A DNA stretch of 64,000 bases from Phycisphaerales bacterium (GCA_029260495.1 JAJDDD010000020.1:124001-188000), one strand, 5' to 3'. Positions 8,963 through 18,289 are shown, counted from the stretch's first letter. Translations and numbers: made by a program. Notes: a model not told the origin generated them from the letters alone.

Positions 8963-9289
8963 CCCCGACTTTGGACCTGAAGTGAACCTCATCCTCTTTT
9001 TCTCGTAAGGAGATAGAGAAAAACACCTCTGGACTCAACACACACTCGAACCATCTCTCTCTCTTTTCTCTGATTTCTATTTTCGCTTTTTCCTCCTACT
9101 GCATCTCTTGACCTCAGACCGGGACGCCGCAGTTTTCTCAGGATTTTCCGGGGATTGCGGCGTTCCTTTTTTTTGCGCCCGCACTCATCGCTGAGCTTCT
9201 GGGTTGGCGCCTTCCAGCCGCACGACACGTCCCGCTCACCCGGGATAAACTGCGCGCGGGTTCGCTTTCTAACTTGAAGGAGGATGACG
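8963..9289. other. AT-richer leader region before tpiA
   Basis: No credible gene. The stretch holds a purine block (about 9009-9025) and a long pyrimidine run (about 9052-9105) that are partly complementary, and then a normal GC-rich section. The strong ribosome binding sequence GAAGGAGG at 9276-9283 belongs to tpiA. The tpiA promoter probably lies here, but I could not pick convincing hexamers. Confidence 0.4.
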
Positions 9290-10060
9290 ATGCCCGAGCG
9301 CAGGCCGTTCGTGGGCGGCAACTGGAAAATGAACACGCACGCCTCTTCCGCGGCAGCGCTCGCGCAGCAGGTGGCGAGTGGCGTCGGAATAGACAGCGGC
9401 GCTGAAGTCGCGATCTTCCCGCCCTTCGTCTATCTCGACCGCGTCGGCGCCGCCCTGACAAAGACCGGCAGCCACGTCGCTCTGGGCGCCCAGAACTGCT
9501 TCCACGAACCCGATGGGGCGTACACGGGCGAAATCTCGCTCACCATGCTCAAGGACATCGGCGTCAAAACCGTCCTCACCGGGCATTCAGAGCGCCGGCA
9601 TGCCCTCGGTGAGAGCGATGAACTGGTCGGCTCCAAGACAGCGGCGGTGGTCAACGCGGGCCTCCTGTGCCTGCTGTGCGTCGGCGAGCAGCTTGAAGAA
9701 CGAAAGGCCGGCGCGACGGACGCTGTCAACGAGCGGCAGCTTCGGGCGGGGCTCGCGGACGTTTCAGCAGGGTCGATGGAGCAGCTCGTCATCGCGTATG
9801 AGCCCGTCTGGGCGATCGGGACAGGACTCACCGCGACGCCGCAGGACGCCCAGGCAGCCCACGCCCAGATTCGCGTGGTGCTGGAAGATTTGTACGATGT
9901 CTCAATCGCCTCGCGCGTTCGGGTGCTCTATGGTGGGTCCGTAAAGCCCGGGAACGCGGGCGAGTTGTTTTCGGCGCCTGATATCGACGGCGGGCTGATC
10001 GGCGGTGCGTCTTTGAACGCTGCGGATTTTCTGGCCATTGTCGCCGCCGCCGGCTCCTGA
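9290..10060 (+). CDS. tpiA: triosephosphate isomerase
   Basis: Interconverts dihydroxyacetone phosphate and glyceraldehyde 3-phosphate in the cytoplasm. Diagnostic residues are N-W-K-M-N near the N-terminus (substrate Asn/Lys), L-T-G-H-S-E-R-R with the catalytic His, A-Y-E-P-V-W-A-I-G-T-G with the catalytic Glu and loop 6, and Y-G-G-S-V for the phosphate. Length of 256 residues is normal. Another ATG at 9284 abuts the GAAGGAGG ribosome binding site, so the ATG at 9290, six bases after it, is favoured. It heads a tpiA-secG-yicC gene order; gapA and gpmI elsewhere in the window act in the same pathway. Confidence 0.97.
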   Translation: MPERRPFVGGNWKMNTHASSAAALAQQVASGVGIDSGAEVAIFPPFVYLDRVGAALTKTGSHVALGAQNCFHEPDGAYTGEISLTMLKDIGVKTVLTGHSERRHALGESDELVGSKTAAVVNAGLLCLLCVGEQLEERKAGATDAVNERQLRAGLADVSAGSMEQLVIAYEPVWAIGTGLTATPQDAQAAHAQIRVVLEDLYDVSIASRVRVLYGGSVKPGNAGELFSAPDIDGGLIGGASLNAADFLAIVAAAGS

Positions 10061-10129
10061 ACTTGGTTTTCTCTGAACTCCCACTGACACGCCGGTGGCT
10101 GTTCTGCTCTTTTCTTTGAAGGTCTTTCC

Positions 10130-10666
10130 ATGCTGACGCTTGCTGCTCTCAACAACATTGTTCCCGCTCTGGTCGTGGTTGTGTTCGTCATCGTGTCGAT
10201 TGTGCTGGTGCTGACAATTCTGGTCCAGCGCCCGCAAGGCGGCGGGCTTTCCAGCGCGTTCGGCGCCGGTGGAGGCTCGGGACAAACCGCCTTCGGCGCC
10301 AAGACAGGCGATGCGCTCACACTCGCCACCATTCTGATCTTCGTCACCTACCTCGGCGTCGCAATTGTGCTGAACTACATGGTCAGGCCCCCGACCGGCC
10401 TCGATGACGCCCCGGCAATCGTCGCAGGAGATGAAATTCCCCTGGACGCCGGCGCCGCCCCCGCTTTGGCGGACACGATCGACGAAGGGGCGATCACAAC
10501 GATCGACTCTCCATCAGAGGACGCCGAGGCGACTGATGAAGTATTCGAGGATATTCCTGGCGCGCTCTTTCCCAATGAGACGGAAACGCCGCCCGCGAAC
10601 GATTTGAACCTGCCGTCTTCGGCGACGGATTCAGAGCCCGCTTCCGATGAAGGCGGGATTGAATGA
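10130..10666 (+). CDS. secG: protein translocase subunit SecG with extended acidic tail
   Basis: SecG is the small accessory subunit of the SecYEG channel in the inner membrane. The N-terminal half shows both family helices (about residues 8-33 and 63-83) joined by the conserved Q-R-x-Q-G-G-G-L-S-S-A-F-G loop. After about residue 88 comes a 90-residue low-complexity tail rich in Asp, Glu, Ala and Pro that typical SecG lacks (usual length 75-110). The tpiA-secG order is common in bacteria. The stop overlaps a spurious upstream extension of yicC. Confidence 0.93.
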   Translation: MLTLAALNNIVPALVVVVFVIVSIVLVLTILVQRPQGGGLSSAFGAGGGSGQTAFGAKTGDALTLATILIFVTYLGVAIVLNYMVRPPTGLDDAPAIVAGDEIPLDAGAAPALADTIDEGAITTIDSPSEDAEATDEVFEDIPGALFPNETETPPANDLNLPSSATDSEPASDEGGIE

Positions 10667-10745
10667 GCCAGCCCCGCGTGCCAAGCGTTGTACCGATGTG
10701 CACCCGACGCGAGTTGCTCGCACCACACTTGGGAGCTGGGCGCTC

Positions 10746-11633
10746 GTGATTCGAAGCATGACCGGATTCGGTGAAGCCTCCGCACAGGAGGCCGGCGCGC
10801 ACTATTTTCTCGAGCTGCGCAGCCTGAACAACAAATACTTCAAGTCTGTGATTCGCCTCCCCGAAGAGTTGCAGGCGCTGGAGCCCGAGCTTGAAGCAGA
10901 GCTTCGTCGCAAGCTCACGCGCGGCACCGTCACACTGGTCGGCAAGTTTGTCGATTCATCAGAAGCCGCTGCTTATGAGATCAACAAGCAAGCGCTCGGG
11001 CGGTATGTCGAGCAGCTCCGCGATACGCCACAAATGAATGGCGGCGATGTTCGCGTCGATCTCGGGCCGCTGCTTGCCCTTCCCGGCGTGCTTCAGCCCC
11101 CTGCCGATGAAGAATCCAAACACGCCCGGGCCCGGGATGTGATGCTTGCGCTGCTGGCAAAAGCATGCGAGCAGCTGGTCCTGATGCGCCAGCGCGAAGG
11201 GGAGATGCTCCTCTCCGAGTTGATGTCCCAGCATGACGCGATCGTGGAAAGGCTTGAGCGTGTCGCGGTGCGCGTGCCCAACGTGGTCGAGGAATATCAC
11301 CAGAGGCTGCGCGCACGGGTGGAGACGATGCTGGCCAACGCCGGCGCCGCCGTGCAGGACGCAGACCTGGTGCGCGAGGTCGCGATCTATGCGGAGAAGA
11401 GCGACATCGCTGAAGAGGTGCAGCGGCTGAGCGCACATATGAAGCAGTACAAGGACCTGCTGGCGGGTGCAGAGCGACCTATTGGACGCACGCTGGACTT
11501 TCTAGCCCAGGAAATGCTCCGGGAAGCAAACACAATTGCTAGTAAATCCGGGGATGCTGAGATCTCGCGTGATATCGTTGAGATCAAAGGCGCTATTGAC
11601 CGGATCAAGGAGCAGGTCCAGAACGTCGAGTGA
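10746..11633 (+). CDS. yicC: YicC/YloC-family endoribonuclease
   Basis: 295 residues from the GTG at 10746, giving the family N-terminus V-I-R-S-M-T-G-F-G with GGGAG about 10 bases upstream. The YicC_N region includes L-E-L-R-S-L-N-N-K-Y-F-K. The C-terminal DUF1732 region includes E-V-A-I-Y-A-E-K-S-D-I-A-E-E and ends in E-A-N-T-I-A-S-K-S, V-E-I-K-G-A-I-D-R-I-K-E-Q-V-Q-N-V-E, a highly conserved tail. Family members are manganese-dependent endoribonucleases (YicC in E. coli, YloC in Bacillus). The next gene is an unrelated phosphotransferase, not the gmk often found beside yicC. Confidence 0.92.
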   Translation: MIRSMTGFGEASAQEAGAHYFLELRSLNNKYFKSVIRLPEELQALEPELEAELRRKLTRGTVTLVGKFVDSSEAAAYEINKQALGRYVEQLRDTPQMNGGDVRVDLGPLLALPGVLQPPADEESKHARARDVMLALLAKACEQLVLMRQREGEMLLSELMSQHDAIVERLERVAVRVPNVVEEYHQRLRARVETMLANAGAAVQDADLVREVAIYAEKSDIAEEVQRLSAHMKQYKDLLAGAERPIGRTLDFLAQEMLREANTIASKSGDAEISRDIVEIKGAIDRIKEQVQNVE

Positions 11634-11655
11634 TCGCCGGAAGGGGTAGGGCCCA

Positions 11656-12813
11656 ATGCCCGATCAGTCTGCCAACCCCAGCCCGAAAAGCCGCGCCATC
11701 GCTGCGGGTGGAATCAGTGTGGGTGTCGCAAGCTCTGGGGCCATGGGATCGGGGGTCGGTTCAAGCTCACAACTCAGCAAATCCAACATAAGCCGGGCGG
11801 GCTTTGACGCCTTCGAGTTGGCGACCGTCCTCTCCCACTACGACGTCGGCGTCATTCAGGGCCTCCACGAGTTTCGCAGAGGATCAACACGCTCGCCCAA
11901 AGTGGTGCTCAAATCAGAGCGGGGCGTCTACCTGCTCAAGCGCAGAGCGCCAGGGCGCGACAATGAACTCAAGGTCGCGTTTTGTCATGGGGTTCAGCTT
12001 CATCTCGCAGCCCGGCGTTTCCCACTGGCGCGGCTCATAGGGGATCGGCGCAGCAACAACTCGCTTGTTGTGCATGAAAAAAGCATTTACGAGCTCTTCG
12101 AGTATGTGCCTGGCAATAGCTACGACGGCTCGATTCCATCCACGCGCGCCGCCGGGCGGGCGCTGGCGCAGTTTCACAAGTGTCTGGCGGATCATCGCCC
12201 GACGTGGACGCCGCGCTCCGGCGGGTATCACAATGAAGCCAAGGTGCTCCCGCACCTGGATCGCATCCCCGAAAAGCTGGGCCTTTCCGAAGGGGACGGC
12301 GCCCACTGCTGTGAGGCCCTCCACAGCGCCTACGCCCGCGCTGCTGATCACGCCCGAGAAGCAGGGCTCGCGGACTGGCCGGCACAGGTTATTCACGGGG
12401 ACTGGCATCCCGGGAATATGCTCTTTCAGGCGAATGGCGAAATCGCCGCCGTCGTCGACTTTGATGCAGCCCGCGTCGAACCTCGGGCTCTGGACCTCGC
12501 CAACGGCGCCCTCCAGTTCAGCATCGTCAGACAGGGCGAAAACCCCGAAGATTGGCAGGATAACCTTGATGAGGACCGCCTCCAGGCCTTCTGTCGGGGG
12601 TATGATGAGGTCGAGGGCTGCACCATCAGCCTGGCTGAGATCAACCTGCTCCCCTGGCTCATGATTGAGGCGCTGATCGTCGAAGTGGTCGTGCCGATCG
12701 CAGCGACCGGGAGTTTCGGCCAGCTTGAGGGGTTGGGCTTCTTGCGAATGGTCCAGAGGAAAGTTGCGTGGATTGAGGAACACGCCCGGCGTCTGACCGA
12801 TCTAATCAGATAA
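11656..12813 (+). CDS. aminoglycoside-phosphotransferase-fold kinase (APH family)
   Basis: A 385-residue protein whose C-terminal two thirds has the APH/choline kinase fold. The catalytic loop is H-G-D-W-H-P-G-N-M-L-F (about residue 250) and the metal site is V-V-D-F-D-A-A-R (about 270), followed by A-L-D-L-A-N-G-A. The first about 50 residues are Ser/Gly-rich and probably disordered. Homologues phosphorylate small molecules or sugars (for example CotS-like or homoserine kinase-like proteins), and the substrate here cannot be told. It starts 22 bases after yicC behind a GGAAGGGG ribosome binding site, so it may be co-transcribed. Confidence 0.8.
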   Translation: MPDQSANPSPKSRAIAAGGISVGVASSGAMGSGVGSSSQLSKSNISRAGFDAFELATVLSHYDVGVIQGLHEFRRGSTRSPKVVLKSERGVYLLKRRAPGRDNELKVAFCHGVQLHLAARRFPLARLIGDRRSNNSLVVHEKSIYELFEYVPGNSYDGSIPSTRAAGRALAQFHKCLADHRPTWTPRSGGYHNEAKVLPHLDRIPEKLGLSEGDGAHCCEALHSAYARAADHAREAGLADWPAQVIHGDWHPGNMLFQANGEIAAVVDFDAARVEPRALDLANGALQFSIVRQGENPEDWQDNLDEDRLQAFCRGYDEVEGCTISLAEINLLPWLMIEALIVEVVVPIAATGSFGQLEGLGFLRMVQRKVAWIEEHARRLTDLIR

Positions 12814-12858
12814 GCTCACAGCTCCAGCGCCGCACACGACGAGAGGACACCCGCCAGC

Positions 12859-13986
12859 ATGATGACTTCCCGCACCTCCGCCCCGCGCTCAAGACCCCTC
12901 GCCCTGATGCTTGCGCTTTCTTTCGGCATTGGCGCGCTGATCAACTTCGATATCGCCTCCGCCCAGCAAGCCCAGCCAACGACCCAGCGCGATGCGACCC
13001 CCCGCCTGGTGCGTCTCATCGACAATCTGGATGACGATGACTTCGCTGTGCGCGAAAGCGCGACGCGGGCTCTCGAAAATCTCAAGGGGTCGCCGGAGGA
13101 TCTCGTCCGTTTGATTGAGTCGCCCTCTGATCTTTCGCTTGAACAGTGGCGTCGGCTTGACACGGTGCTGGAGCATCGTTTTCGGCGCACACCGCGCGCC
13201 GGGCTTGGTGTCGGGTTTGATCAGCAGCACGCTGGTCCGGGTGTCGCGCTCAACAATGTGCTGCCCAACTTTCCTGCCGCCGACTTCCTTCACAATCGCG
13301 ACATTATTCTGCAAGTCGATAAAATTGATCTTCACGCCCGCCCCGCCGCAAGCCAACTGCCAGCTGCGATTCTCTCGCACGATCCCGGCGAGACGATTGA
13401 ACTTGTCCTGCTGCGCGCTGATGCGAAACACGATGACCAGCCGACGGAGTTGACGCTCCGTGTGCCGCTCGGCGTCTACATTGATCTTGGAAACGGCGCC
13501 CCCGGGGAAGGACTGGTGCGCCAGGCGTGGCCGATTCGGCGAGATCGCATCGGCCTGCCGTGGCCAGCCCCCGAGCCCATTCTCGTCGCGCAGGCATTTC
13601 GCACAGAACAGCGGTCAACCGACAATAGCGTCTTTGCGATGGGCGCCGTCGCAGGCGGCCAGGCGCTCCCCCACGATTCCACCAATCGAAGAGCGCGGGC
13701 AACGAGGCGTCGGGTTGTTGATCTGCGGGCTCACGCGAAGAATAGGATTCTCCCAGTACAAATATTGACAAAGGGAGAGCCGCAAACTCAACTTGATGTT
13801 CAACTCAAAGCCCTCGCATCAACACTCGCCCAGCAACAACGCACACTGGAACTGCTTGAGAAGCGGCTCGAGCTTCGCACGCTGCCGGACATTCAGCGGG
13901 GCAACATCGAAGACGAGATTCAAAGAGTGAAAAAGCGGATTGGCCAGATCGCCGCTGCGATTGACGAGTTGAGCCCGGACGAATAA
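12859..13986 (+). CDS. secreted HEAT-like/PDZ-like protein with C-terminal coiled coil
   Basis: 375 residues. A signal peptide ends near A-S-A-Q-Q-A (about residue 36). Residues 45-110 resemble a short HEAT-like helical repeat (L-D-D-D-D-F-A-V-R-E-S-A-T-R-A-L), a pairing often seen in planctomycete secreted proteins. Residues about 113-210 resemble a PDZ domain (G-L-G-V-G-F, then N-R-D-I-I-L-Q-V-D-K-I-D, then P-G-E-T-I-E-L). Residues 310-370 form a probable coiled coil. Domain calls rest on pattern only and the function is unknown. It follows the phosphotransferase gene by 45 bases. Confidence 0.65.
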   Translation: MMTSRTSAPRSRPLALMLALSFGIGALINFDIASAQQAQPTTQRDATPRLVRLIDNLDDDDFAVRESATRALENLKGSPEDLVRLIESPSDLSLEQWRRLDTVLEHRFRRTPRAGLGVGFDQQHAGPGVALNNVLPNFPAADFLHNRDIILQVDKIDLHARPAASQLPAAILSHDPGETIELVLLRADAKHDDQPTELTLRVPLGVYIDLGNGAPGEGLVRQAWPIRRDRIGLPWPAPEPILVAQAFRTEQRSTDNSVFAMGAVAGGQALPHDSTNRRARATRRRVVDLRAHAKNRILPVQILTKGEPQTQLDVQLKALASTLAQQQRTLELLEKRLELRTLPDIQRGNIEDEIQRVKKRIGQIAAAIDELSPDE

Positions 13987-14043
13987 ACACCGTCGCGCAG
14001 CGCTTCGCCGGGCCGCCTCCCCATCGCACGGTAGCATGGCGCG

Positions 14044-15906
14044 ATGCGAACACGACCATTTGCCCTTTCGATCTGTGCTGCTGTTTTCCTCCTGCTGCCT
14101 CTGTGCGCCGGCGCTCAAACGCCCGCCGAAGCGCCGCCCGCATCAGCTCCGGCTGGCGCCCCAAACCCACCCGTTGACGAGCTCCAAAGCCCGCGCGACG
14201 CCATGCGCACATTCCTCGACGCTATGGGGCGGGCCCACGACAACCCGGAGGGATCCGCCGCTCGCACCGAAGCAATCCAACGAGCAATCTCGACTCTTCA
14301 GATTGATGGCCCAATGCGCGAAGCTGGAAGAACAGTCGCGACTCAGCTTCTTGGCGTCATCAATCGCATCGGCGACGTGAATCTCAACGACCTGCCTGAC
14401 GAACGATGGATCGCGCGAGAGAACGTAGCTTCATTCACGTTCTTTCCGCGGAGAAGACCGGGCGCCGACCGTATTCGCGAGTTGGCGCCGAACAAAATCA
14501 TCGAACTGGTGCAAGAGGCGCCGGGCGTGTGGAAGTTCTCAAAGCGCACAGTTCTTGAGATTGGTGAGTTTTACACGCTTATCGAAGATATCGATTCTGT
14601 CGCAGGCTTTGACGAAACCTCGCTCAGTTCCAATCTCACGATTCGCGGCCTGGTGCCGCATGGGCTCAAGGGCAATCTCATCCTGTCGTTGGAATACTGG
14701 CAATGGATTGGCCTATTCATCATCGCGTTTATCGCGGTGTTCATTGACTTCATCGTGCGATCCGTGCTGCGCGTGATTGCTCTAGCTGCGATTCGCAAAC
14801 GAGAAGGGCAAGCTGATCCCAAAACCCTCAAGCGCGCGCTGCGCCCCTTCGGGCTCTTTGCCGGCTCGCTCATGGCTCTTTCCACGATCTGGCTCCTTCT
14901 GCTCCCGCCGGACGCACTGGCGCTTCTCCTTGCCGGCATCCGCTTCCTGCTGACCATCGCCGGCGTCTGGGCGGCGTTTCGTGTCGCGGATCTCGCCTCC
15001 GAAGTCGCGATGAGCAAAGCGTCTGCGACGCGCACGAAAATCGACGATCTGCTCATACCACTGGTGCGCAAGAGCGCCAAAATTTTCATCGTCGCGTTCG
15101 GCGTCGTCTATCTTGCCAACTCCGTCGGTCTCAATATCCTCCCCCTGCTCACCGGGCTCGGCATCGGGGGCCTCGCGGTCGCCTTCGCCGCCAAGGACAC
15201 CATCGAAAACTTTTTTGGCTCCGTCGCCGTCATTGCAGATCACCCCTTCGAGGTTGGTGACTGGATCGTTGTGGGCGATGTGGAAGGCACCGTTGAAGAG
15301 CTTGGATTCCGATCGACGCGCGTGCGCACGTTCTATAACTCACTCGTCACCGTTCCAAATGCAACCCTAGTGCGCACCAACGTCGATAACTACGGCAAAC
15401 GGCGATACCGACGCTTTTCAACGCATCTGAGCATCGCCTACGAGACCCCGCCCGAGCGCATTGACGCATTCTGCGAGGGTGTGCGCGAGCTGGTTCGTCT
15501 TCATCCCTATATGCGCAAGGACTACTACCATGTCTATCTTCATAAAATGTCCGAGTTCAGCCTGGATGTGATGCTCTACGTTTTCTTCGATTGCCCAAAC
15601 TGGGAAACTGAGCTGCGCGAGCGTCACCGATTGCTGCTGGATATTTTGCGCCTGGCGGCGCAGCTTGGGGTTAATTTTGCGTATCCCACACAAACGCTGA
15701 TGCTCCACCGCGGCGCTGATACTTCCGAGCATACATCGCCAACAACGCCAGCGCATGACGCTGATGCAGACTCTGTGCGCACAGGGCTTCACGCCGTCAA
15801 CACAATCACAGCACATGCGCCGTGGCGCACCGAGAAACCTCACCCGGTCATCATCACGCGAACGCCACTATCTGAGGGAATGAAATTTGATGAAACGAGC
15901 GAATAG
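14044..15906 (+). CDS. MscS-family mechanosensitive channel with large periplasmic N-terminus
   Basis: 620 residues. A signal peptide (L-L-L-P-L-C-A-G-A-Q) precedes a periplasmic domain of about 180 residues. Membrane helices follow around residues 218-240, 275-300 and 340-370, with a Gly/Ala-rich pore helix near G-L-G-I-G-G-L-A-V-A-F-A-A-K-D. The MscS beta domain has D-W-I-V-V-G-D-V-E-G-T-V-E-E-L-G and V-P-N-A. Such channels open under membrane tension and release solutes on osmotic downshock. The long N-terminus resembles the MscK/YbdG-type larger variants. The about 50-residue C-terminal tail is polar and unconserved-looking. Confidence 0.92.
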   Translation: MRTRPFALSICAAVFLLLPLCAGAQTPAEAPPASAPAGAPNPPVDELQSPRDAMRTFLDAMGRAHDNPEGSAARTEAIQRAISTLQIDGPMREAGRTVATQLLGVINRIGDVNLNDLPDERWIARENVASFTFFPRRRPGADRIRELAPNKIIELVQEAPGVWKFSKRTVLEIGEFYTLIEDIDSVAGFDETSLSSNLTIRGLVPHGLKGNLILSLEYWQWIGLFIIAFIAVFIDFIVRSVLRVIALAAIRKREGQADPKTLKRALRPFGLFAGSLMALSTIWLLLLPPDALALLLAGIRFLLTIAGVWAAFRVADLASEVAMSKASATRTKIDDLLIPLVRKSAKIFIVAFGVVYLANSVGLNILPLLTGLGIGGLAVAFAAKDTIENFFGSVAVIADHPFEVGDWIVVGDVEGTVEELGFRSTRVRTFYNSLVTVPNATLVRTNVDNYGKRRYRRFSTHLSIAYETPPERIDAFCEGVRELVRLHPYMRKDYYHVYLHKMSEFSLDVMLYVFFDCPNWETELRERHRLLLDILRLAAQLGVNFAYPTQTLMLHRGADTSEHTSPTTPAHDADADSVRTGLHAVNTITAHAPWRTEKPHPVIITRTPLSEGMKFDETSE

Positions 15907-16023
15907 CCATCTGCTGTGCGCAAAGCGATGGTTCTTAACAAAATAGCTCTGCGCCACCAAAGATCACTGTGATAGGCTCGCGCCTGCCTCCGGAGAAGAT
16001 GGACTCATCTCGGAGGACTGGGC

Positions 16024-17043
16024 ATGATTGTCTTGGATGTTCGATCGCGGCGCGCTTTGGGAGAGCGCATCGCGGAAGGAAAGAATTTCACCTGTTTTTT
16101 TGCATTGCTTGTGTTGTCAACGCTCACGGGGTGCAGCCAGTGGTATCGCACGGCGGAGATTATACGTGACGACCCGGGGCTGACGACTATTGAGGCTGGC
16201 GCCATCAATCCTGCGCGGTACACGCTTTCTGGCATGTCGGCGCCGTTATATTCGTACGCGGTGGGCGCGACGCCGGCGCCAGCATCGATGACGCGAAAAG
16301 AAGCGCGCAATATTCTTCAGGCGACAATTCTCACTCTCTCCGATCGGGCGACCGAAGCCCATCTCGCGAGCATCTTCGCTACGGAAGACAGCGCCAATCT
16401 CAGCTTGGGGCTGACAACACTGGCGCTGAGCGCCACCGGGGCGGCTGCGGTCGGTGAAATGACGAAAACAGCGCTCGCGGCCGCCTCCACCGGAACGGCC
16501 GGCGCCAGGGCGCTCATCAGCGACGAGATTTACTCAGGCGCATTCGCGCCGGCGATCACCAAGGCGATCCGCACGTCGCGCCGCAAACGCGCGCTGGAGC
16601 TTGAACTCAAGCGGCGCGAGCTGGACATCACGACGTACACCGCGCAGGACGCTGTCAACGACGCGGTGCGCTATCACCAGCTTGGCTCCTTCTTTCACGG
16701 GCTTGAGCTGGTGCATCGGGCGACCGAGCGCGCCAATGAATTGATCGAGACGCAAGAAATCTCACCGCTTCGACGTCAGACTGATGCGCCAGCGAGCCTT
16801 GGATACACGCGCCATGAAAATACGCAACTGCGCCATGAACTCACCTTGCTATTAGCGCGCCGGCTTGACCCTGCCAAAACACCAATAGGCATCGACGCGA
16901 ATACTCTGACAACGGCGGAGTACACAGATCAAACACTGATTCCTGCAATTGACCCAACAGCGACGCGCCTGCAGATTCGCATCGAAGGCGGCGAAAAGCT
17001 CGCCATGCTTGTCGATGCTCTCCGGGCGGTTGCAGCAGAGTGA
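16024..17043 (+). CDS. predicted lipoprotein of unknown function
   Basis: 339 residues. The N-terminus is unusually long before the hydrophobic core, then lipobox L-T-G-C (Cys37) predicts lipidation. Most of the mature protein is alpha-helical: an Ala-rich stretch at about 125-165 (S-A-T-G-A-A-A-V-G-E) could be a membrane-interacting hairpin, and a helical charged section follows (K-R-R-E-L-D-I-T-T-Y). I do not recognise the family. It is probably a single-gene unit between the MscS channel and a 53-codon ORF. Confidence 0.65.
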   Translation: MIVLDVRSRRALGERIAEGKNFTCFFALLVLSTLTGCSQWYRTAEIIRDDPGLTTIEAGAINPARYTLSGMSAPLYSYAVGATPAPASMTRKEARNILQATILTLSDRATEAHLASIFATEDSANLSLGLTTLALSATGAAAVGEMTKTALAAASTGTAGARALISDEIYSGAFAPAITKAIRTSRRKRALELELKRRELDITTYTAQDAVNDAVRYHQLGSFFHGLELVHRATERANELIETQEISPLRRQTDAPASLGYTRHENTQLRHELTLLLARRLDPAKTPIGIDANTLTTAEYTDQTLIPAIDPTATRLQIRIEGGEKLAMLVDALRAVAAE

Positions 17044-17114
17044 TCGCTCGAAGCTGAAAACACATTCAGGAAGTCATTTTCCGCTCGGGAAGAAGCTGAC
17101 ACGAAAGGGTGACT

Positions 17115-17276
17115 ATGTATGAAGTGGCAATCATCCCGATGCCCACGGCTGCGGAGTTGCAGGCGATCCTCAATGAACGGGCGGATGAAGCGCGAGAGTT
17201 GCTTTTTCTCTCAGTGGATCCCGCATCGGGACGGCTTATTTTGATATTCGCTGCTGATGAGATTGATGCGCCGTAA
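17115..17276 (+). CDS. small DUF4177-like protein (53 residues)
   Basis: ATG 17115 to TAA 17276, with AAAGGGTGA upstream. The start M-Y-E-V-A-I-I-P-M-P-T-A-A-E-L-Q-A-I-L-N-E and the later strand G-R-L-I-L-I-F resemble the short beta-helix-beta DUF4177 pattern. No function is established for that family. It lies 71 bases after the lipoprotein gene and 124 before ppiC. Good start signals and protein-like composition support it; confirmation needs homologues. Confidence 0.5.
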   Translation: MYEVAIIPMPTAAELQAILNERADEARELLFLSVDPASGRLILIFAADEIDAP

Positions 17277-17400
17277 CTTCTCGGTCAAGGCGGCGCGCGT
17301 CGGCATGATGGTGTAAACTCGTTGGGCGCCGCCATGCGGGCGGACGCATCAAACTCATACGCGCGGCGAAGTGTCGCCGCTGCCAACGAAAGGAATTATC

Positions 17401-17688
17401 ATGCCTCGCGCCGTCGCCAGTCATATTCTTGTCGCCAGTGAAGCTGAAGCGGTCGATCTCAAGAACAAGATCGAGCAGGAGGGCGTTGAGTTCGCCGACC
17501 TGGCGAAGCAGCATTCCAAATGCCCCTCCGGATCAGGCGGCGGATCGCTTGGCGAGTTTGAAGTCGGCGCGATGGTTCCTGAGTTTGACAAGGTCGTCTT
17601 CTCAGACCTGCCGATCGGTCAGGTTTCCGAACCTGTGAAAACGCAGTTCGGATACCATCTGTTGATTGTCGAGAAGCGCATCGCGTGA
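17401..17688 (+). CDS. ppiC: parvulin-type peptidyl-prolyl isomerase (PpiC-like)
   Basis: 95 residues, a single parvulin domain of the same size as E. coli PpiC. Characteristic segments are A-S-H-I-L-V (first strand), F-A-D-L-A-K-Q-H-S-K-C-P-S-G, G-G-S-L-G-E-F, the M-V-P-E-F-D-K-V-V-F active-site segment and F-G-Y-H-L-L-I-V. There is no signal peptide, so it is cytoplasmic. The start is set by AAAGGAATTATC before the ATG at 17401. It is convergent with tag, with only nine bases between the two stops. Confidence 0.95.
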   Translation: MPRAVASHILVASEAEAVDLKNKIEQEGVEFADLAKQHSKCPSGSGGGSLGEFEVGAMVPEFDKVVFSDLPIGQVSEPVKTQFGYHLLIVEKRIA

Positions 17689-17697
17689 GCAGCTTGT

Positions 17698-18288
17698 TTA
17701 CGTGCTGCATGTATCCGGCGTGAGAACAATGCACGCCTGGCGCCTGGGGCAGGTGAGGAGATGGTCATTGACCATGCCTGTCGCCTGCATAAACGCATAG
17801 CAGATGGTCGGACCGACAAAGTTGAAGCCGCGTTTCTTGAGGGCTTTGCTCATGGCGGCGGATTCATCTGTTTGCGATGGGATTTTCTCTATCCGATCCC
17901 AACGATTCACGATTGGTTCGCCATCGACAAACCGCCAGATGTAGCGATCGAAGCTGGTGTATTCTTCGACAATTTGGAGAAACACCTGGGCGTTGCGAAC
18001 GGCTGATTCAACCTTTAATCGATTCCGAACGATGCCTGAGTTCTTGAGCAGCGAATCAACTTTGCGCTTCGTGTAGCGAGCAACGCGCTCGGGATTAAAC
18101 TCATCAAACGCCTGCGTGTAGGCGGCTCGTTTGTTCAGAATTATGTCCCAGCTTAGCCCCGCCTGAGCGCCTTCAAGAATCAGCAGCTCGAACAACGCAC
18201 GGTCGTCGTGGGTCGGCGCCCCCCACTCTTCATCATGGTATCGGATCGCAAGCTCGGATTTCGCCCACGGGCATCGAATGTCAGCCAT
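17698..18288 (-). CDS. tag: DNA-3-methyladenine glycosylase I
   Basis: About 196 residues. Excises 3-methyladenine from alkylated DNA. Family zinc ligands are visible: Cys6 in R-C-P-W, His in Y-H-D-E-E-W-G, and the C-terminal N-D-H-L-L-T-C His/Cys pair. The base-pocket segment is L-I-L-E-G-A-Q-A-G-L-S-W. The ATG at 18288 gives the family N-terminus; a longer frame would run into the lipoprotein gene upstream. The start is two bases from the stop of that lipoprotein gene, which implies co-transcription. Confidence 0.93.
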   Translation of the reverse strand: MADIRCPWAKSELAIRYHDEEWGAPTHDDRALFELLILEGAQAGLSWDIILNKRAAYTQAFDEFNPERVARYTKRKVDSLLKNSGIVRNRLKVESAVRNAQVFLQIVEEYTSFDRYIWRFVDGEPIVNRWDRIEKIPSQTDESAAMSKALKKRGFNFVGPTICYAFMQATGMVNDHLLTCPRRQACIVLTPDTCST

Positions 18289-18289
18289 C

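Noticed and set aside
9009-9110. Riboswitch in the tpiA leader
   Set aside because: Only purine and pyrimidine runs are seen; no conserved aptamer core recognised.
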